Counted from the stretch's first letter, positions 6,707 through 15,234 are shown. The stretch: 23,531 nt of DNA from Prevotella sp. UBA6429 (GCA_002437285.1 DJOV01000125.1:1-23531); one strand, 5' to 3'. The notes: generated by a model from the letters alone, not told the origin. Numbers and translations are program-made.

Positions 6707-9700
6707 CTACTTGAGCCATACTTTCGTGCTTATGCCGCCTTGGGTGCGAATGATAGGCTGCCTGGCTTGTGGCGATGACAACCGTATGCCTGTGAGCGTG
6801 TAATAGCTCACGGACTGGGAAACCGGGGTCGCGGGGCTTGCCACTTGCGTTTCTGTTTTCAGGTTGAACAATCGTACATTGTCTACCTGAAAGCCACCCA
6901 TTGAGGCTGCCCCGTCTGTGGCAGGACAGTCAAAGCCGAGTGTGACCGTCGCCTCCTCGGGCAATGAGAATGACAGGTGCAGGGTGCGCCAGTTTTGCAA
7001 GTTCTCGTTGTCATTCACGTTGATGTTGACGGTTTGGTCGCTATTGTACGGATCCGAGTAGATGGCGGAGGCATTCAGTTCTGTTCCCACCACGGCGAAG
7101 AGGCGCTGGTTGCCGGTGATAGCCTGGTTGTCCACGCAGCGCAAGTCGCCGTACAGGTTGTAGTTGCCGGCTGGCAGGCTGACCGTTTGCGATAAGCGTA
7201 CCGACACGTAGTCATTGTTGTACCATATATGCCAGTCGTACCTGCCCTCCGTGGGGTTCACGCTGCGCTGGTCACTGGTGTTCATGGCTCCCCACGACCC
7301 GTTGGTGTCGGGAAAGGACAACGTCCAGTGGGTGGGAGCCCAGGGCACGACATCCGTGTTTTTCTCCTCAAAGCCCGGATTGAGCAAGTATTGTGCTGTC
7401 ACTTCCTCACCCTGGGGCTTGTCGGGGTCGTCCTGTGGTTCCTCAAGGGTGCTGCCGTCAAACGTGAACACATAGTCGCCGCTGCCCAGGGTGAAGGTCA
7501 CCAGTGTGTCGGCATACTGCACGTCGGCCACGCCCTCCACACTTTCCAGGGCCACAGGCCCTTCTTGCAATTGCTTGCCGCGGACGATGGGCAATGTCAC
7601 CAAGGCTGTCGCCCCTGCCGGAACGGAAAGGCGGTAGGTGGTAGCCTGCGATGTGCGCTGCCATGCCACGGACACACGCCCGCGCGGTGTCATCGTGGCG
7701 ACGTCAGCCTCTGCCATGTCGGCTGGTATCCAGGGTGCCACACGTATGGTCTCATAGCCGCCGCCAGCATCGCTGATGCCACCGAGCTGCGCGTAAAACC
7801 ACTCCTCGATATGGTCCATCATGCAATGGTTCTGGCTGAGCGACATGTCCCAGTATTCGAGCGATGTGGTGGCACCTTGCTTGACCCAGTAGCCGTAACT
7901 GGGATAGGTGGTCTTGTTGGCCATGCGATACACCACGTCATTGTAGCCATGCTCGGCCAGCGACATGAGCGTGGGGCGCAAACCGATCTCACCCGTCTTG
8001 ATGCAGTAGCCGCTCTCCTTGACCGCCTTGGCCAAGGCTTGGGCCACCGCGGGCACATCGGCATCGTCGACAAGACCGTAATAGAGGGCCATGCCATAGT
8101 TGGCCTGGTTGCCATGCTCGTAGACGCCATTGCTGAAGAAGCGGGCGTTGAAGGCTTTCTTCACCTCAGCGGCCTCCGCTGTCCAGCGCTCGGCATCGGT
8201 GGGATGGCCGAGAGCCTTAGCCACCTCTGACATGGCGTTGAGCAGATAATAATAGGTGCAGGTGAGCGTGAAAGGCGTCGACGTGGGCTGGGCCAGGCCG
8301 CTGGTCTCCTGCCCCCAGTCTGACAAGGCGCTGTAATCGCGGATGATATGGTTGTCGGCGAGCGATGAGTAATAGTCTATCAGCGACTTCATCTGGTCGT
8401 AGTAGCGCGTCATCAGTTCCGTGTCGCCATACATCTTGTAGTGTCGCCAGGGAATGGTGATGGCCGCCCCTCCCCAGTTGAGGTCGTCATCGTATGCGCG
8501 CATGAAGTGGGGCACGGTGCTGGGCACATAGTGGTTGGCTCCCTGTGAGTCGAAAGCGTCCATGACAACCTTCGAGAGCAGCGACTTGACATCGAAGTTG
8601 TATGACAGCGACTGGTACATCATGTTGGGCACGTCGAGCCAGCCCAGCTTCTCACGGTGCGGGCAGTCGGTCACGGTATTGTAGAGTTGGCTCTCCATGC
8701 CGCGGTAGCAGATGGAGTGTATGTCGTTGAGCAACGTGTTGCTGGTGTGGAAGCTGCCGGCCACATCCATCGTGCAACGGATGCGCTTGGCCACGAAGCA
8801 TGCGGGGGCGGGGGCCTCGTCGAGGCCGCTCACCTCCAGGTAACGGAAACCGTGGTACATAAACTCGGGGCCCCAGGTCTCGCCATCCTCGTCGCCTCTG
8901 AAGACGTAGGTGTCGAGCGTGGCGTTGGAGGCTCCGTTGGGTTGGTACATGTACTCAAACTTACAGGCGCCATTCTCCTGCAGCTCTGAGTCGTAGAGGG
9001 TTATCTTTGTGCCGGCGGGAGCCTTCAGGGTGAAGGCATAGGTGCCGGCGAAGTTTTGGCCGAAATCGACGAGGTAGTTGCCGGCGGCGTTGCGCGTGAC
9101 GCTCACGGCCGGCCAGCTCTCCACCACGCGCAGGGGCTCGTACTCGCGCGCCTGCATCTGTCCGATGGGTAAGGTGTTGGCCGAGACGCTGGGGGCGCAA
9201 AAAGTGGGTTGCACCTCCTGGCACCGTTCCCATGCGCTCACGTCGTAGCCTGGAGCGTAGACATCGTCGGGCAACAGGCGTGCGTCATAGTCTTCTCCGC
9301 CATACCAGTTGCTGCCTGTGGTGGGTGAGGCGTGTGTGCCCCACTCGGCATCGGTGGGCACGCACTGCTCGGTGCCGTCGTCGTAACGCACATAGAGAAG
9401 TGCGCGCAGTGATGTGGTGGCGGCATTCGAGGCCAGTTCGGGTTTCACGAAGCGGTCGGGCATCTTGCTCATGTTGGCGATGCCGCCTGCCACTTGCGCC
9501 AGAAGCGTGTTACGTCCTTCCACAAGCAGGCTTGTCACATCATAGGTGCTGTACAGCACATGCTTGTCATACGCACTCTCGCCCGGTTCGAGCACGTTGT
9601 CCGTGACGGGCTTTCCGTTGAGACGCATGGCAAAGACGCCGACGGCTGAGGCGTAGAGCCGTGCTGAGACGACATGGCGCGTCGCGTCAACAGTGAAGTT

Positions 9701-10651
9701 GCGGCCCATGTATGGCACGTTCAGATCATCATGATAGACAGGTGGCTGGGCATCTCTTGCCTCATAGACGGGCGAGTAGTCGCCGTCGGTTTCCGCCGCT
9801 GACAGTGTGTAGGTGCTTGGGAAGTTGGCGGCTTGCTTGGCATTGTCCACGGCAGCGGCGTCTTGGCGTGGATAGAGCACGATGCGCGACACGTCGGTCA
9901 CGGCACCCAGGTCGGCCACGATGGTGGTGGCGGTGACATTCTGGGGCGTGGTGAATCCATTGGTGGCGCCACCGGACACGATGCCGTCGTGCAGGTAGTC
10001 GATGCTCCAACCATAGTTGGTGAGTTCCCACGAGGGATTGGCGGTGAAGGTGGCGCTGCGCGCCACATTGGTGCCCTGGGCATCGTAGACCTCCATTTCG
10101 GCCAGTTGCACAAATCCGTAGTTGGGGTCAGCGGCGGCATGGGGGCCAGAAGACTGCACGTCGAGCTTCAGGTAGCGAGCTCTTGACACGCCTCCCACGG
10201 GCACTATCTCGACCTTCGCTTTGTACTCGGGCTTCTTGGTGGCTATCCACTTGGCTGCGTTCCACTCGGTCGCGTCGAGGAGCGCTGTCTCAAAGGTTCC
10301 CACTCCTGTGGACGACGCTTGTCCGTCAGTGTCGTAAGCCACCACGTGCCATTCATAGCGGGTGCGGCTCTTCAAGGCTGGTCCCTCGTAGCGCACGCCT
10401 ACCTGACGCGAACTGGTCACCTTGCCGCTTGTCCACACCGTGGCGCCACCGACTTCATTTACTGTAATCTCATAGGCTTGCTGGCGGTAGCCTCGTTGGT
10501 CTGACTTGACCTTCCAACTGAAGTTGGGGGTGCTCTCTATGCCGATGGGGTGGAGCAGGCCGAGTGTGCGGGTCTCCACGATTTCTGAAGCGCCACGCAC
10601 CGTCAGGCTCACCCATGCGGCAAGGAGCAGTGTTGCTGTCCTTGTTCTCAT
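6707..10651 (-). CDS. Secreted GH78-family alpha-L-rhamnosidase with T9SS-type tail
   Basis: A 1314-residue enzyme expected to release terminal L-rhamnose from plant glycans. The start at 10651 is chosen because the protein then opens with a Sec signal peptide (MRTRTATLLLAAWVSL, cleaved near residue 21); an upstream ATG would add 35 unlikely residues across the promoter. Domain order: fibronectin-like N-domain (about 22-125), inserted discoidin-like domain (145-305), rhamnosidase beta domain (325-490), alpha/alpha-barrel catalytic domain (620-1000) and C-terminal beta domain (1010-1080). A carbohydrate-binding-like sandwich (1110-1265) and a sorting-type tail ending GGISTKVWLK follow. The acid motif DCPHREKLGW gives Asp662 and Glu667, and Glu932 in TTSLEYWD is the likely base. 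The aspartate normally found 12 residues after Asp662 is Val674, with Asp673 next to it. Divergent from the regulator gene. Confidence 0.92.
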   Translation of the reverse strand: MRTRTATLLLAAWVSLTVRGASEIVETRTLGLLHPIGIESTPNFSWKVKSDQRGYRQQAYEITVNEVGGATVWTSGKVTSSRQVGVRYEGPALKSRTRYEWHVVAYDTDGQASSTGVGTFETALLDATEWNAAKWIATKKPEYKAKVEIVPVGGVSRARYLKLDVQSSGPHAAADPNYGFVQLAEMEVYDAQGTNVARSATFTANPSWELTNYGWSIDYLHDGIVSGGATNGFTTPQNVTATTIVADLGAVTDVSRIVLYPRQDAAAVDNAKQAANFPSTYTLSAAETDGDYSPVYEARDAQPPVYHDDLNVPYMGRNFTVDATRHVVSARLYASAVGVFAMRLNGKPVTDNVLEPGESAYDKHVLYSTYDVTSLLVEGRNTLLAQVAGGIANMSKMPDRFVKPELASNAATTSLRALLYVRYDDGTEQCVPTDAEWGTHASPTTGSNWYGGEDYDARLLPDDVYAPGYDVSAWERCQEVQPTFCAPSVSANTLPIGQMQAREYEPLRVVESWPAVSVTRNAAGNYLVDFGQNFAGTYAFTLKAPAGTKITLYDSELQENGACKFEYMYQPNGASNATLDTYVFRGDEDGETWGPEFMYHGFRYLEVSGLDEAPAPACFVAKRIRCTMDVAGSFHTSNTLLNDIHSICYRGMESQLYNTVTDCPHREKLGWLDVPNMMYQSLSYNFDVKSLLSKVVMDAFDSQGANHYVPSTVPHFMRAYDDDLNWGGAAITIPWRHYKMYGDTELMTRYYDQMKSLIDYYSSLADNHIIRDYSALSDWGQETSGLAQPTSTPFTLTCTYYYLLNAMSEVAKALGHPTDAERWTAEAAEVKKAFNARFFSNGVYEHGNQANYGMALYYGLVDDADVPAVAQALAKAVKESGYCIKTGEIGLRPTLMSLAEHGYNDVVYRMANKTTYPSYGYWVKQGATTSLEYWDMSLSQNHCMMDHIEEWFYAQLGGISDAGGGYETIRVAPWIPADMAEADVATMTPRGRVSVAWQRTSQATTYRLSVPAGATALVTLPIVRGKQLQEGPVALESVEGVADVQYADTLVTFTLGSGDYVFTFDGSTLEEPQDDPDKPQGEEVTAQYLLNPGFEEKNTDVVPWAPTHWTLSFPDTNGSWGAMNTSDQRSVNPTEGRYDWHIWYNNDYVSVRLSQTVSLPAGNYNLYGDLRCVDNQAITGNQRLFAVVGTELNASAIYSDPYNSDQTVNINVNDNENLQNWRTLHLSFSLPEEATVTLGFDCPATDGAASMGGFQVDNVRLFNLKTETQVASPATPVSQSVSYYTLTGIRLSSPQARQPIIRTQGGISTKVWLK

Positions 10652-10681
10652 GTTTTTTAGTTTGCGTGAAATATGTGATGG

Positions 10682-10689
10682 CAAATTTA
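10682..10689 (-). promoter_or_regulatory. -7 element of the rhamnosidase promoter
   Basis: The minus strand reads TAAATTTG, a TAnnTTTG match 30 bp before the ATG at 10651. The only nearby TTG is 15 bp upstream, closer than the usual 19-21 bp, so the promoter looks weak without an activator. The leader AAACTAAAAAAC just before the ATG is A-rich, as is common for Bacteroidetes translation starts. Confidence 0.6.
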
Positions 10690-10720
10690 CGCACGTCCCT
10701 GCTTCAATGGGGATAAATCT

Positions 10721-10740
10721 GTGTTCAAAAGTGTTCAAAA
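10721..10740. promoter_or_regulatory. Perfect tandem 10-mer, probable activator site
   Basis: GTGTTCAAAA occurs twice without a gap, a period of one helical turn. It lies between the rhamnosidase gene and the regulator gene, about 45-64 bp upstream of the inferred rhamnosidase start. This is a typical position for an activator bound just upstream of RNA polymerase. The neighbouring AraC-type regulator is the obvious candidate to bind it; that is inferred. Confidence 0.5.
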
Positions 10741-10807
10741 TGAGTTCTAAGGCCAAAAACGAAATATTTTATACCTGTCGGCAAACCCAAATTGAACAAA
10801 TTTTGCC

Positions 10808-10815
10808 TACATTTG
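10808..10815 (+). promoter_or_regulatory. -7 element directly before the regulator gene
   Basis: TACATTTG matches TAnnTTTG and ends 4 bases before the ATG at 10820. If used, transcription would start at or next to the start codon and the mRNA would be leaderless. No TTG lies at the standard distance upstream; the nearest is 13 bp away at 10792-10794. Confidence 0.4.
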
Positions 10816-10819
10816 CAAT

Positions 10820-13753
10820 ATGAACATCTACTACACGCGTTGCTTGCTGCTTGTATGCCTGTGCGCTTTCATGCCGTTGTGCGCACAGGAACGTTGGTTG
10901 CACATAGACGATTTGCCTTGTGAAGAGACCACGTCGGTCACTCAAGATGCCGATGGCTTCATGTGGTTTGGCACAAGGCTCGCGCTGGTGCGCTACGATG
11001 GTTACAGTATGAAGTCGTATCGCAATGACATGAAGCGGCCTCATGGCTTCAGCTCGTGCGATATTCGCAGCCTGTGTGCCGATGGGAGCGGACACGTCTT
11101 TGCCGGCTCGTTCTTTGGACTCAACGTCTACTCGTGCCGCTCCCGCCTTGTCACCTCGCGGCACTTCAAGGACGATGACTTCATCGGTGCTCTTTGTGTC
11201 GATGGGCAGACGCTGTGGATAGGCACTGGAGGAGGTCTGTTTCGCATGAGCCCCAGTGGGCATTGCAGCCGGCAAGGTGGCATGCCGGTTGGACCCATAT
11301 TGGACATTGCGCGCATGCCTGGACAGGGAGTGCTGGTCACGGCTGCCAATGGCGCTTTCCGTATATCGGCAGACGGCAGACACTGCAAGCGGTTGCACGG
11401 AACGGAAGACATCAGCCCTACGGCGGTCGTAGTGGGACCTGGCAATCTGGTTTTCATCGGTACCAACGGCAACGGACTGTATCGGTACGACGGCAAGAGA
11501 CGGCAAACGATAGACGGTTTCAGGCATATCAACATCCACTCGTTGCTTTACAGCGGCAAGCAGCGATGCCTGTACGTTGGATCTGACAAAGGTGTCATGA
11601 AGTTGGGTGATGATGGCACGCGCGCCATGTATCTGGACGGCAAGGTGGTGGCGGACCTCTTTGAGGACAGAATGGGCAATATCTGGGCGGCAACCGATGG
11701 TGAGGGTATATGGCTCCATCATCAGGGCAGCGTGCCCTTGCGCACCGAACATCCCTCGTTCTTGCGACGCACGTGTGCGCTTATGTCGCAACTGGACATC
11801 AAGCACTGGCCCGATACGACATTGCTGGCTCGTCACCGCGACATCAACTGCATCTATGAAGACCCTACGGGACGGCACTTCATCGGCACGATAGCAGATG
11901 GTGTCTATGTCTACCGCAACAACATGATGGAGAGGCACTTGGCGGTGGGACAAACGCCATGGCTTCGTCACAACGACTGCTATGCGCTGGCCACGCTGTC
12001 TTCCGGACACATGCTCATGGCCTCATGGCATGGCCTGTATCTTGTCTCGCCAGACTTGCGGAAAGGTCGGCTTGTCACTCATATAGGCCCGACCGACATA
12101 CGTAACACGCACATCCTTGCGATAAGCCGCACCAGTGATGCCGAGCTATGGCTCGGCCTTGTGGGGGGCATTGCTCGTGTGAGGCTACATGGTGATGACC
12201 TGGGCAAGGCGCGGCTTACGCTTTACACGCACGTCGGCGTGCGTGGAACGGCCCAACCCGTCAAGGCAAGCGTCCTGACTGACCGTCATTCGTCCGATGG
12301 ACCTTATCAGATAGGCGGTATCTATCGCATCGTGAGAGACCCGGCGGGGCGCACATGGGCCACCACCAGCGAACCGGGATTGCTGCAATATGACGTCAAG
12401 GCTGACGCCTTTATGTCCGTCAGCGCGCGATACGGTGTCAATGGTGACAACGTGCACAGCATGGACGTGGACCGCAACGGCGACCTCTGGATGACCACCA
12501 ACCATGGCATCATGCAGCTGCGTCTCGACAGCAAGGGGAAGGTGAGCTTCCAACACATCTATACGAGACAAGACGGATTGCCAACCCATTATTTTGGCAA
12601 CGCCATGAGTTCGCGCCTTGCCGATGGCACCATCTGCATCGTCAATCAGCATCAGCTTGTCAGGGTGACTCCGACAGGCCTCGGCCGGCGGTACAAAAGA
12701 CAAGCGGTCATCACAGACATTGAGGTTGGCGGGGAGAGCCTTTACGACCGCATAGCCGATGGGGGCATCCGGCTCAACCATAGGCAAAACTCCTTCTCTG
12801 TATCTTTTACCACTTTTGATTATGGCGATGAATCGTCGGTATGTTACACTTACAAGCTTGAAGGGGTGGACAACGATTTCCAACAGACCGACATGGGCGA
12901 CAACCACATACGCTATCATCATCTGCCACCAGGAAAATATGTCTTGCACTATGGAGTGTACGAGCCATGGCAAGGCAACGATGATGCGGTGCAGACCATG
13001 ACATTCGAAATATTGCAGCCGTGGTGGTGGCGGTGGTGGGCCAAGGGAACCTACGCCATAGTGCTCATGGCTATTGCCTTGTTCGTAGCGCGCAACAGGG
13101 CTAAGCACAGGCGCATCAAGAAACAACTGGAAATAACGGCTTGGGAAAAGCGTAACCTCAACGAGCAATATAGTAAGATGACGCAGTTTTACACACGCGT
13201 CATCCATGAGTTTATGACACCTGCCACACTGATCAGCAGCCTGGCACATGACCTGCAACAGCGTGTCAGGCCTGCCCTGCAAGCGTCGGTCTTCATGATG
13301 GTCAGCCAGACAGACAAGCTGATTGACACGCTCAACCAATTGGGAAAGCCTGAAGACGACAGGGCCATGCAAGAGGCTGTGACCAAGGCGCGCGAGATGG
13401 CCCTGACCGACAGGGAGTTTCTGCGAAAGTGCACCGAGTCGGTCAACCGGCACATCGCTGACGAAAACTACACGCATCGCGACATGATGGATGAGGTGGG
13501 GGCCTCGCACGCCACCCTCTACCGCAAGCTCAAGGCCCTGACGGGCAAGGACTCAACGTCGTTCATACGTGACATACGCATGAAGGCCGCCTGTCAGATA
13601 CTGGCCGAGAACCCCGGCATACGCATCGCCGAACTGGCAGCGCGCGTCGGATACGCCAATCCCAAGTACTTTGCCACGTGCTTCAAGAAAGACATCGGAG
13701 TGACGCCAAGCGAGTATATGGGAAAAGGCAGGAGACAGGAAGAAAAGCAATAA
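10820..13753 (+). CDS. Membrane-spanning AraC-type regulator, reduced hybrid two-component system
   Basis: A 977-residue regulator built like the N- and C-terminal parts of a Bacteroidetes hybrid two-component system. In order: signal peptide ending LCAQ (about 1-23); periplasmic two-component-type beta-propeller repeats (24-630; note GFMWFGT, QTLWIGTGGGL and GNIWAATDGEGIW); Y_Y_Y domain (about 640-730); membrane segment (743-760) after a Trp-rich WWWRWW stretch; short helical hairpin with an H-box-like VIHEFMTPATLI (His796); and AraC DNA-binding domain (about 866-972, helices near DEVGASHATLYRKL and AARVGYANPKYFATCF). There is no histidine-kinase ATPase domain (no N, G1 or G2 box) and no receiver domain, so it is about 350-400 residues shorter than usual. 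It probably senses rhamnoside breakdown products in the periplasm and controls the divergent rhamnosidase gene. The ligand is inferred. Confidence 0.88.
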   Translation: MNIYYTRCLLLVCLCAFMPLCAQERWLHIDDLPCEETTSVTQDADGFMWFGTRLALVRYDGYSMKSYRNDMKRPHGFSSCDIRSLCADGSGHVFAGSFFGLNVYSCRSRLVTSRHFKDDDFIGALCVDGQTLWIGTGGGLFRMSPSGHCSRQGGMPVGPILDIARMPGQGVLVTAANGAFRISADGRHCKRLHGTEDISPTAVVVGPGNLVFIGTNGNGLYRYDGKRRQTIDGFRHINIHSLLYSGKQRCLYVGSDKGVMKLGDDGTRAMYLDGKVVADLFEDRMGNIWAATDGEGIWLHHQGSVPLRTEHPSFLRRTCALMSQLDIKHWPDTTLLARHRDINCIYEDPTGRHFIGTIADGVYVYRNNMMERHLAVGQTPWLRHNDCYALATLSSGHMLMASWHGLYLVSPDLRKGRLVTHIGPTDIRNTHILAISRTSDAELWLGLVGGIARVRLHGDDLGKARLTLYTHVGVRGTAQPVKASVLTDRHSSDGPYQIGGIYRIVRDPAGRTWATTSEPGLLQYDVKADAFMSVSARYGVNGDNVHSMDVDRNGDLWMTTNHGIMQLRLDSKGKVSFQHIYTRQDGLPTHYFGNAMSSRLADGTICIVNQHQLVRVTPTGLGRRYKRQAVITDIEVGGESLYDRIADGGIRLNHRQNSFSVSFTTFDYGDESSVCYTYKLEGVDNDFQQTDMGDNHIRYHHLPPGKYVLHYGVYEPWQGNDDAVQTMTFEILQPWWWRWWAKGTYAIVLMAIALFVARNRAKHRRIKKQLEITAWEKRNLNEQYSKMTQFYTRVIHEFMTPATLISSLAHDLQQRVRPALQASVFMMVSQTDKLIDTLNQLGKPEDDRAMQEAVTKAREMALTDREFLRKCTESVNRHIADENYTHRDMMDEVGASHATLYRKLKALTGKDSTSFIRDIRMKAACQILAENPGIRIAELAARVGYANPKYFATCFKKDIGVTPSEYMGKGRRQEEKQ

Positions 13754-13760
13754 GAAAAGG

Positions 13761-13802
13761 CGGGGACGGAGCCGTCGCCAGCGGGAGCGGAGCCGTCGCC
13801 AG
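13761..13802. repeat. Two tandem 21-bp repeats after the regulator gene
   Basis: Two 21-bp units (13761-13781 and 13782-13802) agree at 19 of 21 positions and share the 15-mer CGGAGCCGTCGCCAG. They begin 7 bp after the regulator stop codon. No function can be assigned. They look like a recent local duplication or a fragment of a larger intergenic repeat family. Confidence 0.6.
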
Positions 13803-13860
13803 AGCCCTGACGATGCGGTCGTCACTTTGCAACCACCACCTTGCGACCATCCAAACAAAA

Positions 13861-13891
13861 AGCCCACACAGGCTGTTGACCTGTGTGGGCT
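13861..13891 (-). terminator. Intrinsic terminator of the enolase gene
   Basis: A perfect 12-bp stem (AGCCCACACAGG at 13861-13872, complement at 13880-13891) has a 7-base loop. On the minus strand it continues into TTTTTGTTTGG. It lies 26 bp past the enolase stop codon. On the plus strand it lacks a T run, so it probably does not terminate the convergent regulator transcript efficiently. Confidence 0.85.
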
Positions 13892-13917
13892 AATATGATG
13901 GTTTTGAATAGTCTCTA

Positions 13918-15234
13918 TTAGAGAGAACGATCCAGACGCTCGAAGCCGTAGACAGCCTCGGTGCCGAGCTCTTCCTCGATGCGGATGAGCTGGTTGTACT
14001 TGGCCATACGGTCTGTGCGGCTCATAGAACCCGTCTTGATCTGACCGCTGTTGGTAGCCACTGCGATGTCGGCGATGGTGGTGTCCTCAGTCTCGCCAGA
14101 ACGGTGAGAGGTGACAGTGTTGTAACCGTGACGATGAGCCATCTCGATGGCCTCCAGGGTCTCGGTCAGTGAACCGATCTGGTTCACCTTGATCAGGATG
14201 GCGTTAGCAGCGTGCAGCTTGATGCCCTTCTCCAGGAACTTGGTGTTGGTCACGAAGAGGTCGTCACCGACGAGCTGAACCTTGTCGCCCAGCTTAGCGG
14301 TGAGCTTCTGCCAGCCTTCCCAGTCGTTCTCGTCGAGGCCGTCCTCGATAGAGGCGATAGGATACTTGTTGCAGAGCTCCTCGAGGAATGCGATCTGGCC
14401 CTCGTCGTCAAGCTCCTTGCCGTTGGGATCCTTAGGCATGCCGTTGTTGAGCTGCTTGTAGTTGTAGTAGTACTTGCCGTCCTTCAGTGTAGCGAACTCA
14501 GAAGCGGCGCAGTCCATGGCGATGGTCACGTCCTTGCCGGGCTCGTAGCCAGCGTCCTTCACAGCCTGGCAGATGCTCTCGAGAGCGTCGTCGATGCCGT
14601 TGAGTGCGGGAGCGTAGCCACCCTCGTCACCTACAGCGGTAGAGAGACCGCGCTTCTTCAGCAGCTTGCCCAGGGCGTGGAAGACCTCAGCGCCGCAGCG
14701 GATAGCTTCCTTCTCGCTCTTGGCCGAACGAGGCTGGATCATGAACTCCTGGAAGGCGATGGGAGCTGAAGAGTGAGCGCCACCGTTGATGATGTTCATC
14801 ATTGGGATAGGCAATGTGTAGCTGTTGCTACCGCCGATGTAGCGATAGAGAGGCATGTGCAGGGCAGCGGCAGCCGTGTGGGCAGCAGCGAGTGACACGC
14901 CGAGGATAGCGTTGGCACCGAGCTTGCTCTTGGTGGGAGTGCCATCGAGCTCCAGCATCTTATAGTCGAGGCCGCGCTGATCGAACACGTTCCAACCCTT
15001 CAGGGCAGGAGCGATGACGTCGTTGACATTGGCAACAGCCTTCAAGACACCCTTGCCGAGGAAACGGCCCTTGTCACCGTCGCGAAGCTCGAGGGCCTCG
15101 TTCTCACCGGTAGAAGCGCCTGAGGGTACGCTGGCGCGACCCATGACACCGTTTTCCAATGTTACTTCCACTTCCACTGTAGGGTTGCCACGAGAGTCAA
15201 GGATCTCGCGAGCATGAATCTTTTCAATTTTCAT
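13918..15234 (-). CDS. eno: Enolase (phosphopyruvate hydratase)
   Basis: A 438-residue cytoplasmic glycolytic enzyme interconverting 2-phosphoglycerate and phosphoenolpyruvate, at normal family length. Visible family sites are PSGASTGENEALELRDGD (mobile-loop serine), FQEFMIQP (Glu), VGDEGGYAP (catalytic Glu), IAMDCAASEF, SIEDGLDENDW and LVGDDLFVTN (Mg2+ ligands). ILIKVNQIGSLTET carries the catalytic Lys, and TSHRSGETEDTTIAD is the signature. The start MKIEKIHAREILDSRGNPTV is canonical. It has its own promoter and terminator and is therefore monocistronic. Codon choice looks more uniform than in its neighbours, as expected for a highly expressed gene. Confidence 0.98.
   Translation of the reverse strand: MKIEKIHAREILDSRGNPTVEVEVTLENGVMGRASVPSGASTGENEALELRDGDKGRFLGKGVLKAVANVNDVIAPALKGWNVFDQRGLDYKMLELDGTPTKSKLGANAILGVSLAAAHTAAAALHMPLYRYIGGSNSYTLPIPMMNIINGGAHSSAPIAFQEFMIQPRSAKSEKEAIRCGAEVFHALGKLLKKRGLSTAVGDEGGYAPALNGIDDALESICQAVKDAGYEPGKDVTIAMDCAASEFATLKDGKYYYNYKQLNNGMPKDPNGKELDDEGQIAFLEELCNKYPIASIEDGLDENDWEGWQKLTAKLGDKVQLVGDDLFVTNTKFLEKGIKLHAANAILIKVNQIGSLTETLEAIEMAHRHGYNTVTSHRSGETEDTTIADIAVATNSGQIKTGSMSRTDRMAKYNQLIRIEEELGTEAVYGFERLDRSL

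Noticed and set aside
10769..12010. A 413-residue minus-strand open frame over the regulator gene
   Set aside because: It overlaps the sensor domain of the regulator, shows no domain, and would occupy the control region.
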